NCBI RefSeq assembly: GCF_014495685.1
Contig: NZ_JACTVI010000087.1
Coordinates: 1 to 34,448, forward strand
Length of the DNA stretch: 34,448 bases
Source of the DNA: Streptomyces sp. TRM68367
GTDB taxonomy: Bacteria; Actinomycetota; Actinomycetes; Streptomycetales; Streptomycetaceae
Direction: 5' to 3'
Below, piece by piece: positions 6,914 through 15,012 of this stretch; the first letter of the stretch is position 1; each line of letters begins with the position of its first letter. The position numbers were made by a program, and so were the translations under genes. The notes beneath the pieces were generated by a model that saw only the letters and a list, made by a program, of their open reading frames with translations, did not search any database and was not told the origin of the DNA.

Positions 6914-8972
6914 TCAGGCGCTGCCGCGGCGCACGCGCCGGAGCAGGACGACTCCCGCCATCACCAGAAGCGCCCCTGCCGGGGCGGGCCACAGCTTCGC
7001 GCCCGTGTCGGCCAGGCCGCCGTTGACCTCCTGCGGCTCGGTCCGGTCGGCGCCGGAAGGGGGCAGGGCCTGGGCGGTCGGCGTTCCGGCGGTCGGCGAC
7101 TGCGCGGCGTCGGCGGCATCGTCGCCATAGGGGTCCGTGGTTCCGGCCTGGCCTGCGGCCGCGGTGCTGCGGGCGGTGGGGGCCGTCGTCGAGCGGATCT
7201 CGGGTTCCGCCTTGCCGGGGGCGGAGCCGGCGTCCTGCGGATCAGCCGTGGCGGGAGGTGCGGCGGCGCCGTCGTCCTGCGGTTCGGTGTCCGGGGTGCC
7301 GGCCGTGGGCTCGGCGGGTTTGGCACCGCCGGTGTCGCCGGGCTCCTGTCCGGCGCTGCCGTCGCCCTCGGGCGGCTCAGGGTTCTGCGTCGGCTGCCCA
7401 GGTGTCTGGGTCGGCTGCTCTGGGGGCTCACCACCGCTCTGGTCGGCGCGGGAACCGCATTTGCGGCCCTCGTTGATGCAGTCGACCATCTCCCGCATCA
7501 GGGCCTCGTCGAAGACGTTGATGAAGTCGCCGTGGTCCGTGACCGGCTTGTGCAGCTGCTCGGGGAAGGAATCCACGGCGAACAGCGGGGTCGTGCGGCC
7601 GCCGTCCTTCAGGCTCGGGGCGTCGACGTCGTAGACGATGCGCTGCACCAGCTGCGGGATGGCCTTGAAGCCCTCGGGGCAGTTTCCGCTCGTGTCGGCG
7701 AAGGCCACGTGGGTGCGGTGGTTGGCGCTGTCGATGTTGCTGCCGTCCCAGCAGCTCTGGAACCTGAAGGTGCGGACCACGTCGCTGCCGCGCGGGCACA
7801 GCGGGTACTTGTCCTTCAGCTGCCGGTCCTCGAAGCCGGTGCAGCTCCAGGAGGCGTTGGCGTTGGCGGTGCCGTTGACGAACGCCTTGGCGTCACCGGT
7901 GATGATGCGCAGCAGCTTCGGCATGGCGGTGACCTCGCCGCGCGGATTGCCCACGAAGTCCAGCGTGACCTGCTTCGGCGTGACGATCTCGCCGGCGTTG
8001 CCCTCGATGCCGCCGCCCGGGAAGTTGGCGTCCTGCTCCTGGGTGCCGTTCTGCAGGCGCAGGACCGGCCAGTAGTAGGTCGACTTGTCGCCCTTGTTCT
8101 CGCAGCTCGTGTCGGCGTTGGCCAGGTCCTCGTCGCTGGCGAGGGCGTTGTTGGCCTGGTTGCCGACGTAGTCGTGGAAGTGGTGGGCGCCGTTGCTGAC
8201 GCCCGGGGCGACGATGATGTTGTCGGAGTTGAACAGGCCGTTCTCGTTCACTCCGCAGCTGGTGGTGAAGGTGCCCCGCGAGGCGTTCCCTGTCAGGCGC
8301 GGGCCGGTCGCGTTGGGCGTGACGGTGGTGATGTCCGCGTCGTCGGCGGCGACGGGGCCGTTGCCCGCCTGTCCGCCGTTCCCGCCCTGCTGGCCGGCCT
8401 GGTCCCCGCCGCCGTGCTCCTGACCGTCCTGGTCCCTGTCACTTCCCTGGTCCTGGCCGGCGTTCCCGTCCTGGCCGTTCTGGCTGTCCGTGGCGTCGTT
8501 CGCCGTTGGCCGCAGCGTGCAGGCCGCGAGGGACTCCAGCCCTTCGGGGCGGTCGCCGACCCGGTCGATGGCGATCGCGATGCGCTCCAGGGTCGCGGTC
8601 CGTTTGTCCTTCAGCGGGTTCATGATGGCGTTGTCGCGAAGCCGGGGTTCTGCTGCACGGACTGCGCCGACGTCTGGAGTCGCTGGTTGGCCTTGGCGAT
8701 CTGCTCGTCCAGGAGGGCGAGTTCCCTGTCCACCTCCGCCTGGGCCTGCTCGGGCACCGAGGTCAGGCGGGCGGCGGCGTCCGGGCAGTCGATCGTGGCG
8801 GCGCCCGGGGCTCCGCTGGTGGTCTGCCGGGTCTGCTCCCCGCCCGAGCCGTCCTCGGTCGCCGAGGCGTAGACGTTCGCGGCCATGAGTCCGCCTCCGC
8901 CGAGGATCAGCGCGACCGCGGCGAAGTCGTGCGTCTCGGGCCTGTCGGGCGTCTGCGCTTGTTGCGTCTCAA
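6914..8972 (-). pseudogene. DUF1996 surface protein with LADTG sorting signal, frameshifted near 5' end
   Basis: The long open part (8623-6914, 569 residues) carries a DUF1996 domain with FTTSCGVNENGLFNSDNI, GAHHFHDYVGNQ, STYYWPVLRLQNG, LCPRGSDVVRTFRFQSCWDG and a C-terminal HGDFINVFDE. A Pro/Glu/Gln-rich spacer of about 150 residues follows, then LADTG at about 537-541, a hydrophobic helix and a basic tail. LAxTG is the class E sortase signal, so the protein should be linked to peptidoglycan. The family N-terminus lies upstream in other frames. TTG 8972, with GGAG seven bases before it, reads LRRNKRRRPTGPRRT. A shift near 8925 leads to AAVALILGGGGLMAANVYAS, and another near 8640 leads from SVQQNPGF to NAIMNPLKDK. 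Translation restarting at ATG 8623 would lack a signal peptide. These are either real mutations or sequencing errors. Confidence 0.72.
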
Positions 8973-9077
8973 GGGAGTACTCCTACGCTGCGTGGCGGAC
9001 CGGGCATGAAATCCCCCGGTCCCATACACGGGCGGGTCCCGCTGTGTTCACATGTTCCGGGAACTCTTGCGAAACTC

Positions 9078-10607
9078 TCAGATCTCACGCCGCTTCAGGG
9101 GATACACGGCGGGGCCCTGCAGGACGTGTCCGTCCGGGTCGAAACGGGAGCCGTGGCAGGGGCACTCCCAGGCGCGTTCCGTCCGGTTGAACGCGACGAG
9201 GCAGCCCAGGTGGGTGCAGCACGCGGAGACGGCGTGCAGCTGGCCGTCGGCGTCTCGGTGCACGGCGCAACGCCGGCCGCCGATGTGGACGACGGCGCCG
9301 TCGCCGGGGGCGATGTCGTCGGCCGAGCCACTGGTCAGGGCGGGCAGGCGGTCGCCGACGAAGTGCCGTGCCACCTGGGCCTGGTGCTTGAGGAACTCGG
9401 TGCCCTCCCGGACCACGGAGGCGATGCGGCGGGGGTCGTACAGCTCGCTCCAGGGCGAGGCGCGGCCGGTGATCTGGTCGCAGATGAGGCGGCCGGCCAT
9501 GATGCCGCCGCTCAGTCCCCAGCCGCCGAAGCCGGTGGCGACGTAGGCGTGGCGGCTGCCGGCGTGCAGCGGCCCGACGAGCGGCACGGAGTCGGTGGAG
9601 TCATTGTCCTGGGTGGCCCACCGGTGGGTGACGGTCAGGTCGCCGAAGTGGCGTTCGGCCCAGTCGGTGAGGCGCCCGAAGCGTTCCTCGATGTCGCCGC
9701 CGGTGCCCGGGGTGAAGTGCTCTCCGGTGACGATGAGCAGGCGCTGTCCGTCCCCGTGGGGCGCGGTGCGGACCGAGCGGGTGTTCTGTTCGGGCGTGAT
9801 GTACATGCCGCCCGGGGCTTCGGCGGAGCCGATGGGGGCGGCGATCACGAGTTCGCGGCGCGGCGAGAGCCGGGTGAACAGCAGGGCCCGGTCGAAGACG
9901 GGATAGTGGGTGGCGACCACGACGGACTCCGCGGCGACCCGCGTGCCCTGCTCGGTCTTCAGGACGCAGGGGGTTCCCTCGGTGAGTGCGACGACGCGGG
10001 TGTGCTCGTGCAGGCGGCCTCCCCGGCGCCGGATGTCGTCGGCCAGTGCCATCAGGTACTTGCGCGGATGGAACTGGGCCTGGTCCGCGACCCGGACCGC
10101 GCCCGCGACCGGGAACGGCAGGTCGGTGTCCGTGACGTACTCGGCGGGCAGTCCGGCCTCGCGGGCCGCGTCCGCCTCCGCCTTCAGTGCGCCGGTCCGC
10201 CCCGGGTCGAGGGCGAAGGTGTAGGCGGCCGTCTCCTCCCAGTCGCAGTCGATGCCGAGGCCGGCGGTGATCTCGGCGGCGCGGCGGATCGCCTCCGTCT
10301 GCGAGCGTGCGTACAGGCGGGCCCCCTCGCTGCCGCGGGTGCGGCGCAGGTGGTCGTAGACGAGGGTGTGGAGCGCGCTGAGCTTGGCCGTGGTGTGGCC
10401 GGTGACGCCGGCGGCGAGCCGGTCCGCCTCCAGCACGGCGACCTCACGCCCGTGCCGGCTCAGTTCCCAGGCGGTGCTGAGTCCGGCGATGCCTGCGCCG
10501 ACGACGGCGACGTCCACCGTGAGGTCGCTCTCCGGGGCGGGCGCCAGGTCACCGGGGGGTGCCGTGTCCAGCCAGTACGAGCGGTAGGTGTCCGCGGGCT
10601 CTCTCAT
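9078..10607 (-). CDS. FAD-dependent amine-oxidase-like (DAO) protein fused to a Rieske domain
   Basis: The 509-residue protein starts with a DAO-type flavoprotein domain. Its dinucleotide fold is VAVVGAGIAGLSTAWELS, followed by EADRLAAGVTGHTTAKLSAL and the C-terminal FAD strand YVATGFGGWGLSGGIMAG. From about residue 425 there is a Rieske [2Fe-2S] domain with both ligand loops intact: CTHLGC and CPCHGSRFD. This two-domain architecture is common in actinobacteria but its substrate is unknown; the Rieske cluster presumably passes electrons to or from FAD. ATG 10607 (MREPADTYRSYWLD) starts at the family's usual N-terminus, but ATG 10667 is in frame with no better ribosome binding site. The gene is divergent from the conservon. 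Confidence 0.85.
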   Translation of the reverse strand: MREPADTYRSYWLDTAPPGDLAPAPESDLTVDVAVVGAGIAGLSTAWELSRHGREVAVLEADRLAAGVTGHTTAKLSALHTLVYDHLRRTRGSEGARLYARSQTEAIRRAAEITAGLGIDCDWEETAAYTFALDPGRTGALKAEADAAREAGLPAEYVTDTDLPFPVAGAVRVADQAQFHPRKYLMALADDIRRRGGRLHEHTRVVALTEGTPCVLKTEQGTRVAAESVVVATHYPVFDRALLFTRLSPRRELVIAAPIGSAEAPGGMYITPEQNTRSVRTAPHGDGQRLLIVTGEHFTPGTGGDIEERFGRLTDWAERHFGDLTVTHRWATQDNDSTDSVPLVGPLHAGSRHAYVATGFGGWGLSGGIMAGRLICDQITGRASPWSELYDPRRIASVVREGTEFLKHQAQVARHFVGDRLPALTSGSADDIAPGDGAVVHIGGRRCAVHRDADGQLHAVSACCTHLGCLVAFNRTERAWECPCHGSRFDPDGHVLQGPAVYPLKRREI

Positions 10608-10890
10608 GCCCGCCGGGTTCCCTGGCCGGTACCCGGTCACACGGGAGAGCCGCTCGGGAGCGTTCATGTAGGTGAACGGCGCCATGCTCGCCGCGCCCTC
10701 CGCGCCAACTCGCCCAATCTCCACGGCATTTCCGACAGTTGGCTCAGAAGTGAACGGGTCGCGGACAATTTCGGAGCGAAGTGTTCCGTCAACCGTGCGA
10801 GAGCGGTCGATGACGGTGTGTACTGTGCTGCGAGCACCTTCGCCAGAGGGCCGGAGCTCGTCCTGTCCGACGTCCCATGGAACCGATTCG

Positions 10891-12419
10891 ATGATCGAAC
10901 TACCGGACCTGGTTGTCGGCGGTCTCGCCGTCGGCACGCTGTCCGCGCTCGCCCTGGGCGGCGGGTTACTGCGGTCACGGCGTCAACTGGCCACGCAGCG
11001 CGCGCGGACGGCCGCGTTGCACAACCAACTCGACGGCGCGTTACAGGCGTTGACGGCCGAGGTGGAGCATCTGGCGGCGCGGTGCTTGCCCGCCGCCGCC
11101 CGGCAGCTGACGCATCCGCACGTCAGCGTTCCGGGTCCGCTGCACCCGCAGACGTCCGGCTCGCGGCTGGGCGTCGCGCTGGAGGACGTCCTGCACGGGC
11201 TGCGCGCCGAACTGGCCGCGCAGCGCACGCGGATCGACGCCGCGGCACAGGCCGGGATGCGCGGGGCGACGCGGGAGATCCAGGCGGCGCTGTACCGCCT
11301 GCAGGACGCCCTGCGGGGGCTGCAACAGCGCTACGAAGACCTCGAATTGGCGCAGACCCTGTTCGAACTGGACCACGAGAACGAGCAGTCGCTGCGGCGC
11401 GCGCAGGTGGCGGCGGTGGTGTGCGGGGCCTGGGTCGGGCTGGCCCGCGAGGAGTCCCATCTCGTCGACGCGGTGACGGGGGGTCAGGCGCGGCTCGCGG
11501 GATACCACCGAGTCCGCGTGCACAACCATCTTCAGGCCGGGACCGCGCTGGTGTCGCACGCGGTCGAGCCGGTGGCGATCACCGTCGCCGAGCTGCTCGA
11601 CAACGCGCTGCGGCACTCCGCCCCGGACACCGACGTGGTGGTCAACCTGGAGCACGTCTATCACGGTGTGTGCGTCACGGTCGACGACGCGGGGCTCGGC
11701 ATGACGCAGGACGAACGGACCCGGGCCCAGCGGACGGTGGCCGGTTCCGAGCCGATCCTGCTCACCGACCTCGGTGACCCGCCGCGTATGGGGCTCGCCG
11801 CGATCGGTCAGCTGACCCGGCAGTTCGACCTGGGCGTGGATCTTTCGTCCCCCTCGCCGTACGGCGGCGTGCGCGCGGTGCTGCGGGTCGACAGCCACCT
11901 GCTGACCCGTATCGACCCCGAGGAGAAGCCGCCGGCCGCCAGCGCCCCGCGCTCCACCCGACGGGACCTTCCGGACACTGCGGAAGCGCCCGACGCGTCG
12001 GACGCCGGGGAGAGCGGGACCTGCGCTGCCGCGTCCGCCACGTCCCACGGTTGCGGGGCCGAGCCGGACGGCGGCGCCGTCACCCCGTACCGGAGCACCG
12101 GGACCCGCGGGACTCCGGCGGGTTGCCGCAGCGTCGGCGGCGCAGGCCTCCGGTCGCGCAGACCGGCGGCGCCCACGACACGCCCCCGCGGCGTCCGGCC
12201 CGCGGCCCCGAGGAGGCCGCCGCCGCACTCGGCGCGCTGCAGTCCGGGACCGCCGCCGCGCGTGCCGCGGCCGGGCCGGACGGCGGTGGCGCCCCCTTCG
12301 GCGGAGCCGTACCGGAGCGCGCGCGGGCGCGCGGGCAGGCCGACGGGACGGCCGCCTCCGCCGACCCCGCGCGGCACGAAACCGAACACAATGACCACGA
12401 GGGGGGAGCGGCTCGATGA
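10891..12419 (+). pseudogene. cvnA: Conservon sensor-like ATPase CvnA, frameshifted near the 3' end
   Basis: The product begins with one membrane helix (LVVGGLAVGTLSALALGGGL), then a helical region and an HATPase_c domain with an N-box (TVAELLDNALRHSAPDTDV) and VDDAGLGMTQDE. There is no phosphorylatable H-box, as usual for CvnA, the kinase-like partner in Streptomyces conservons (CvnA-D: sensor, roadblock protein, DUF742 protein, small GTPase). After about codon 380 the frame runs on past cvnB into the P450 without a stop. The family C-terminus (GGLPQRRRRRPP, EEAAAALGALQSGTAAARAA) is instead in the +2 frame from about 12117 and ends TGA 12417-12419, overlapping the cvnB ATG. One indel between about 12040 and 12117 explains this. 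Confidence 0.75.
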
Positions 12420-12703
12420 CCAGCCGCGAGACGGGCGACACGGCGTGGGTGCTGGAGCCGATCCTGCAGGTGCCGCACGTCGTGGCCGCCGTCCTGCTGA
12501 CCAGGGACGGGCTCGTGACGGGCTACACCGACGCGCTCACGCGGCCGTCGGCCGAGCGGGTGGCGGCGATCACCAGCAGCGTGCAGGGGGCATGCCGTAC
12601 CGCGGCGGCCGCGTTCGCCGACCGGACGATGCCGAGACCTTCTCGCACGACCCGCGGCCGTGGGAGGCCACGGTGCCCGACGACTCGCCGGTCCTCGGCA
12701 TGA
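12416..12703 (+). pseudogene. cvnB: Conservon roadblock protein CvnB, truncated by an internal deletion
   Basis: Starting at ATG 12416, overlapping the true cvnA stop as ATGA, the frame gives a clear CvnB (roadblock/LC7, MglB-like) N-terminal half: AWVLEPILQVPHVVAAVLLT, RDGLVTGYTDALTRPSAE and VAAITSSVQGACRTAAAAFA. At about 12612-12620 homology ends within FADR. The remaining codons to 12703 are an out-of-frame reading of the P450 sequence that follows. The rest of cvnB and all of cvnC and cvnD are absent, so the GTPase switch module is gone. Confidence 0.75.
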
Positions 12704-13668
12704 TGCGGTGGCGGCCCAACACGCTGTTCGCCGACGGCGCCGCGCTCATCCGCTACCGCACCACGCTGATCGACACCTTCGACCCGGTCGAACCGCACGA
12801 CCTGCGGGGCCGCGTGCACCGGGCGGTGCATCTGCTCGTGAGCCGGTTCGGGCCGCGTGGCGAGGCCGATCTGGTGGGCGACTTCGCGCGGCCGCTGATG
12901 GCGCTGGTGTTCAACAGCCTGTTCGGGCTGCCGGACGACCAGAGCGACCGCCTGAACGCGGCACTGGGCAAGATGATGGAGGGCGGCCCGCAGGCGGCCG
13001 AGGGCGAGGCCGAGTACGGCGGGTACGTGCTCGAGCTGATCACCGCCAAGACCGAGCGGCGCGGCGACGACCTGCCCAGCCGCCTCCTCGACCACCCGGC
13101 CGGGCTGACCCCGGAGGAGGTCACCTGGCAGGTGTTCCTCACGCTCGGCGCGGGCCACGAGCCGACCTCGAACCTGGTGTCGAACGCGCTGTCCAGGATC
13201 CTGGGCAACCCGGCGTACTACTCAACGCTGACCAGCGGTGCCCGGCCCGTGCGGGACGCGGTGCTCGACGTGCTGCACCACGAGACGCCGCTGGCGAACT
13301 ACGGCATCCACTACGCCCGCCGGGCCATGACGTTCCACGGCGTGTTGATCCGGGCCGCGGTGCCCGTGGTGATCTCCTACGGGGCGCTCGCGCATGCCGC
13401 CGAGCAGGAGTACGGCGCCTCCCGCAACCCGGGTGACGCCTCGCACCTGTCGTGGTCGGCGGGTCCGCACGCCTGCCCGGTCAAGCAGCACACGCTGCTC
13501 ATCGCCATCGAGGCGATCGAGCGGCTCACCCAGTGGCTGCCCGACCTCGACCCCGTGCTGCCGCGCGAGCGCCTGACCTGGCGGCCGGGCCCCTTCCACC
13601 GCTCGCTGACCGCGCTGCCCGTGCGGTTCAGCCCCCGCTCCCCCGACCATCCTGGAGGACCGTCGTGA
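12613..13668 (+). pseudogene. CYP157-type cytochrome P450 (CvnE), N-terminally truncated
   Basis: From DDAETFSHDPRPWEA onward this is a P450 lacking about the first 60 residues. The I-helix region is FLTLGAGHEPTSN. The heme-binding loop SWSAGPHACPVKQH keeps the cysteine, with P where the canonical F-x-x-G-x-H-x-C-x-G has its last G. In the K-helix, where P450s have ExxR, the sequence reads AVLDVLHHETPLANY: E becomes D and R becomes H. Loss of ExxR is the known hallmark of CYP157, which is encoded in conservons beside a CYP154-type P450. No native start remains; GTG 12673 or ATG 12700 could give only a shortened protein. Confidence 0.78.
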
Positions 13669-14891
13669 CCGTCACCGACCGCATCGCCCTCGACCCGCTC
13701 GGCGCCGACATCCCCGGCGAGATCGCCCGGCTGCGCGCGCTCGGCCCGATCGTGCCGGTCGAGCTGCCCGGCGGCATCCCGGCCTGGGCGCCCACCGGAT
13801 ACGAGGTGCTCATGGAGCTCGTCCTCGATCCGCGGGTCAGCAAGGATCCGCGGCTGCACTGGCGGCTGTGGCCCGAGGTCGGCGAGCATCCGTCCTGGGG
13901 CTGGATCCTGGGCTGGGTCGGCGTGGTCAACATGCTCTCCACGTACGGCGCCGACCACGCGCGGCTGCGCAAGCTGGTGGCGCCGAGCTTCACGCACCGG
14001 CGCACCGAGATGATGCGGCCGCGGGTCGAGGCGATCACCGCGGAGTTGCTCGACGGCCTCGACGCGGCCGGCGGGGAGGCGGTCGATCTGCGGGCGGCGT
14101 TCGCGCATCCGCTGCCGATGCGGATGATCTGCGAACTGTTCGGTGTCCCGGAGGAGATGCGGGAGGACACCGGGCGGCTGATCGCGGCCATCATGGACAC
14201 CTCCGACCCGAGCCCGGAGCACGCCGCGTTCGTGCAGCAGCAGATCGGGACGGTGCTGCCCGCGCTCATCGCGCACAAGAGCGCGCACCCGGGCGACGAC
14301 ATGACGACCGAGCTGATCCGGGTGCGGGACGAGGACGGCGACCGGCTCAGCGACGAGGAACTGCTGTACACGCTGCTGCTGGTGATCGGGGCGGGCTTCG
14401 AGACCACGGTCAATCTGATCGGCAACGCGGTCGTGGCGCTGCTGCGGCATCCAAAGCAGCTGACGGCGGTGCGCTCCGGGGAGCTGGGCTGGGACGCCGT
14501 GGTGGACGAGACGCTGCGGGTGCATCCGTCGATCGCCTCGCTGCCGCTGCGGTTCGCCGTCACCGACCTGACCGTCGGTGACGTGACCGTGCCGGCCGGG
14601 GACGCCATCATCACGACGTACGCGGCCGCGGGGCTGGACCCCGCCCACTACGGGGCCGGCGCGGACGTCTTCGACGCCACGCGGGCCGCCGACGACCATC
14701 TGGCGTTCGGTATCGGGGTGCACCGGTGCATCGGCGCGCCGCTGGCCCGGGTGGAGGCGCTGACCGCGCTGCCCGCGCTGTTCGAGCGGTTCCCCGGGCT
14801 GCGGCTGGCCGCGGCGGGCGACGAACTGCGGCAGGTGCCGTCGTTCATCGCCTTCGGCTGGCAGGAGATACCGGTACGGCTGCGCGGCTGA
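13665..14891 (+). CDS. Cytochrome P450, conservon-associated (CYP154-like)
   Basis: This complete 408-residue P450 has all signature elements: I-helix VIGAGFETTVNL, K-helix ExxR as VVDETLRVHPSI, and the heme loop FGIGVHRCIGAPLAR with the Cys ligand. GTG 13665 overlaps the stop of the preceding P450 as GTGA, with GGAGG six bases upstream, which indicates translational coupling. A CYP157-CYP154 tandem is the usual arrangement at the end of P450-bearing conservons, so I assign it to that group by context. The substrate is unknown. It is the only intact member of this conservon, and a strong hairpin follows it. No ferredoxin or reductase is adjacent. Confidence 0.88.
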   Translation: MTVTDRIALDPLGADIPGEIARLRALGPIVPVELPGGIPAWAPTGYEVLMELVLDPRVSKDPRLHWRLWPEVGEHPSWGWILGWVGVVNMLSTYGADHARLRKLVAPSFTHRRTEMMRPRVEAITAELLDGLDAAGGEAVDLRAAFAHPLPMRMICELFGVPEEMREDTGRLIAAIMDTSDPSPEHAAFVQQQIGTVLPALIAHKSAHPGDDMTTELIRVRDEDGDRLSDEELLYTLLLVIGAGFETTVNLIGNAVVALLRHPKQLTAVRSGELGWDAVVDETLRVHPSIASLPLRFAVTDLTVGDVTVPAGDAIITTYAAAGLDPAHYGAGADVFDATRAADDHLAFGIGVHRCIGAPLARVEALTALPALFERFPGLRLAAAGDELRQVPSFIAFGWQEIPVRLRG

Positions 14892-14899
14892 GCCGCGCC

Positions 14900-14940
14900 G
14901 CGGGGGCGCGACCGGTCCCCCGTTCCGGTCGTGCCCCTGC
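14900..14940. terminator. Strong bidirectional terminator
   Basis: GCGGGGGCGCGACCGG (14900-14915) pairs with CCGGTCGTGCCCCTGC (14925-14940): 16 pairs with two G-U wobbles and a nine-base loop. It lies between the P450 gene (plus) and the end of the PucR-like gene (minus, 15013) and can serve both. Confidence 0.75.
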
Positions 14941-15012
14941 GGGGTGTCGAACTTACGTCCCGGGCGCAGTGGTTGTGAACCGCGTTCATGCCCGTTGCTG
15001 CGGTGGGAGGAC

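Noticed and set aside
8620..8886. A separate small gene coupled by ATGA to the DUF1996 gene
   Set aside because: Its sequence is the usual N-terminal part of the same DUF1996 protein, so a frameshift explains it better than a two-gene operon.
9006..11777. Long plus-strand frame of 923 codons
   Set aside because: It is antisense to the FAD/Rieske gene and then out of frame in cvnA, has low-complexity Gly/Ala/Arg composition and matches no family. It is a GC shadow.
10672..13668. One continuous 998-codon frame joining cvnA to the P450
   Set aside because: The middle (about 12117-12612) codes for the real cvnA C-terminus and cvnB in other frames. The open frame results from high GC content, the cvnA indel and the deletion, not from a true fusion protein.
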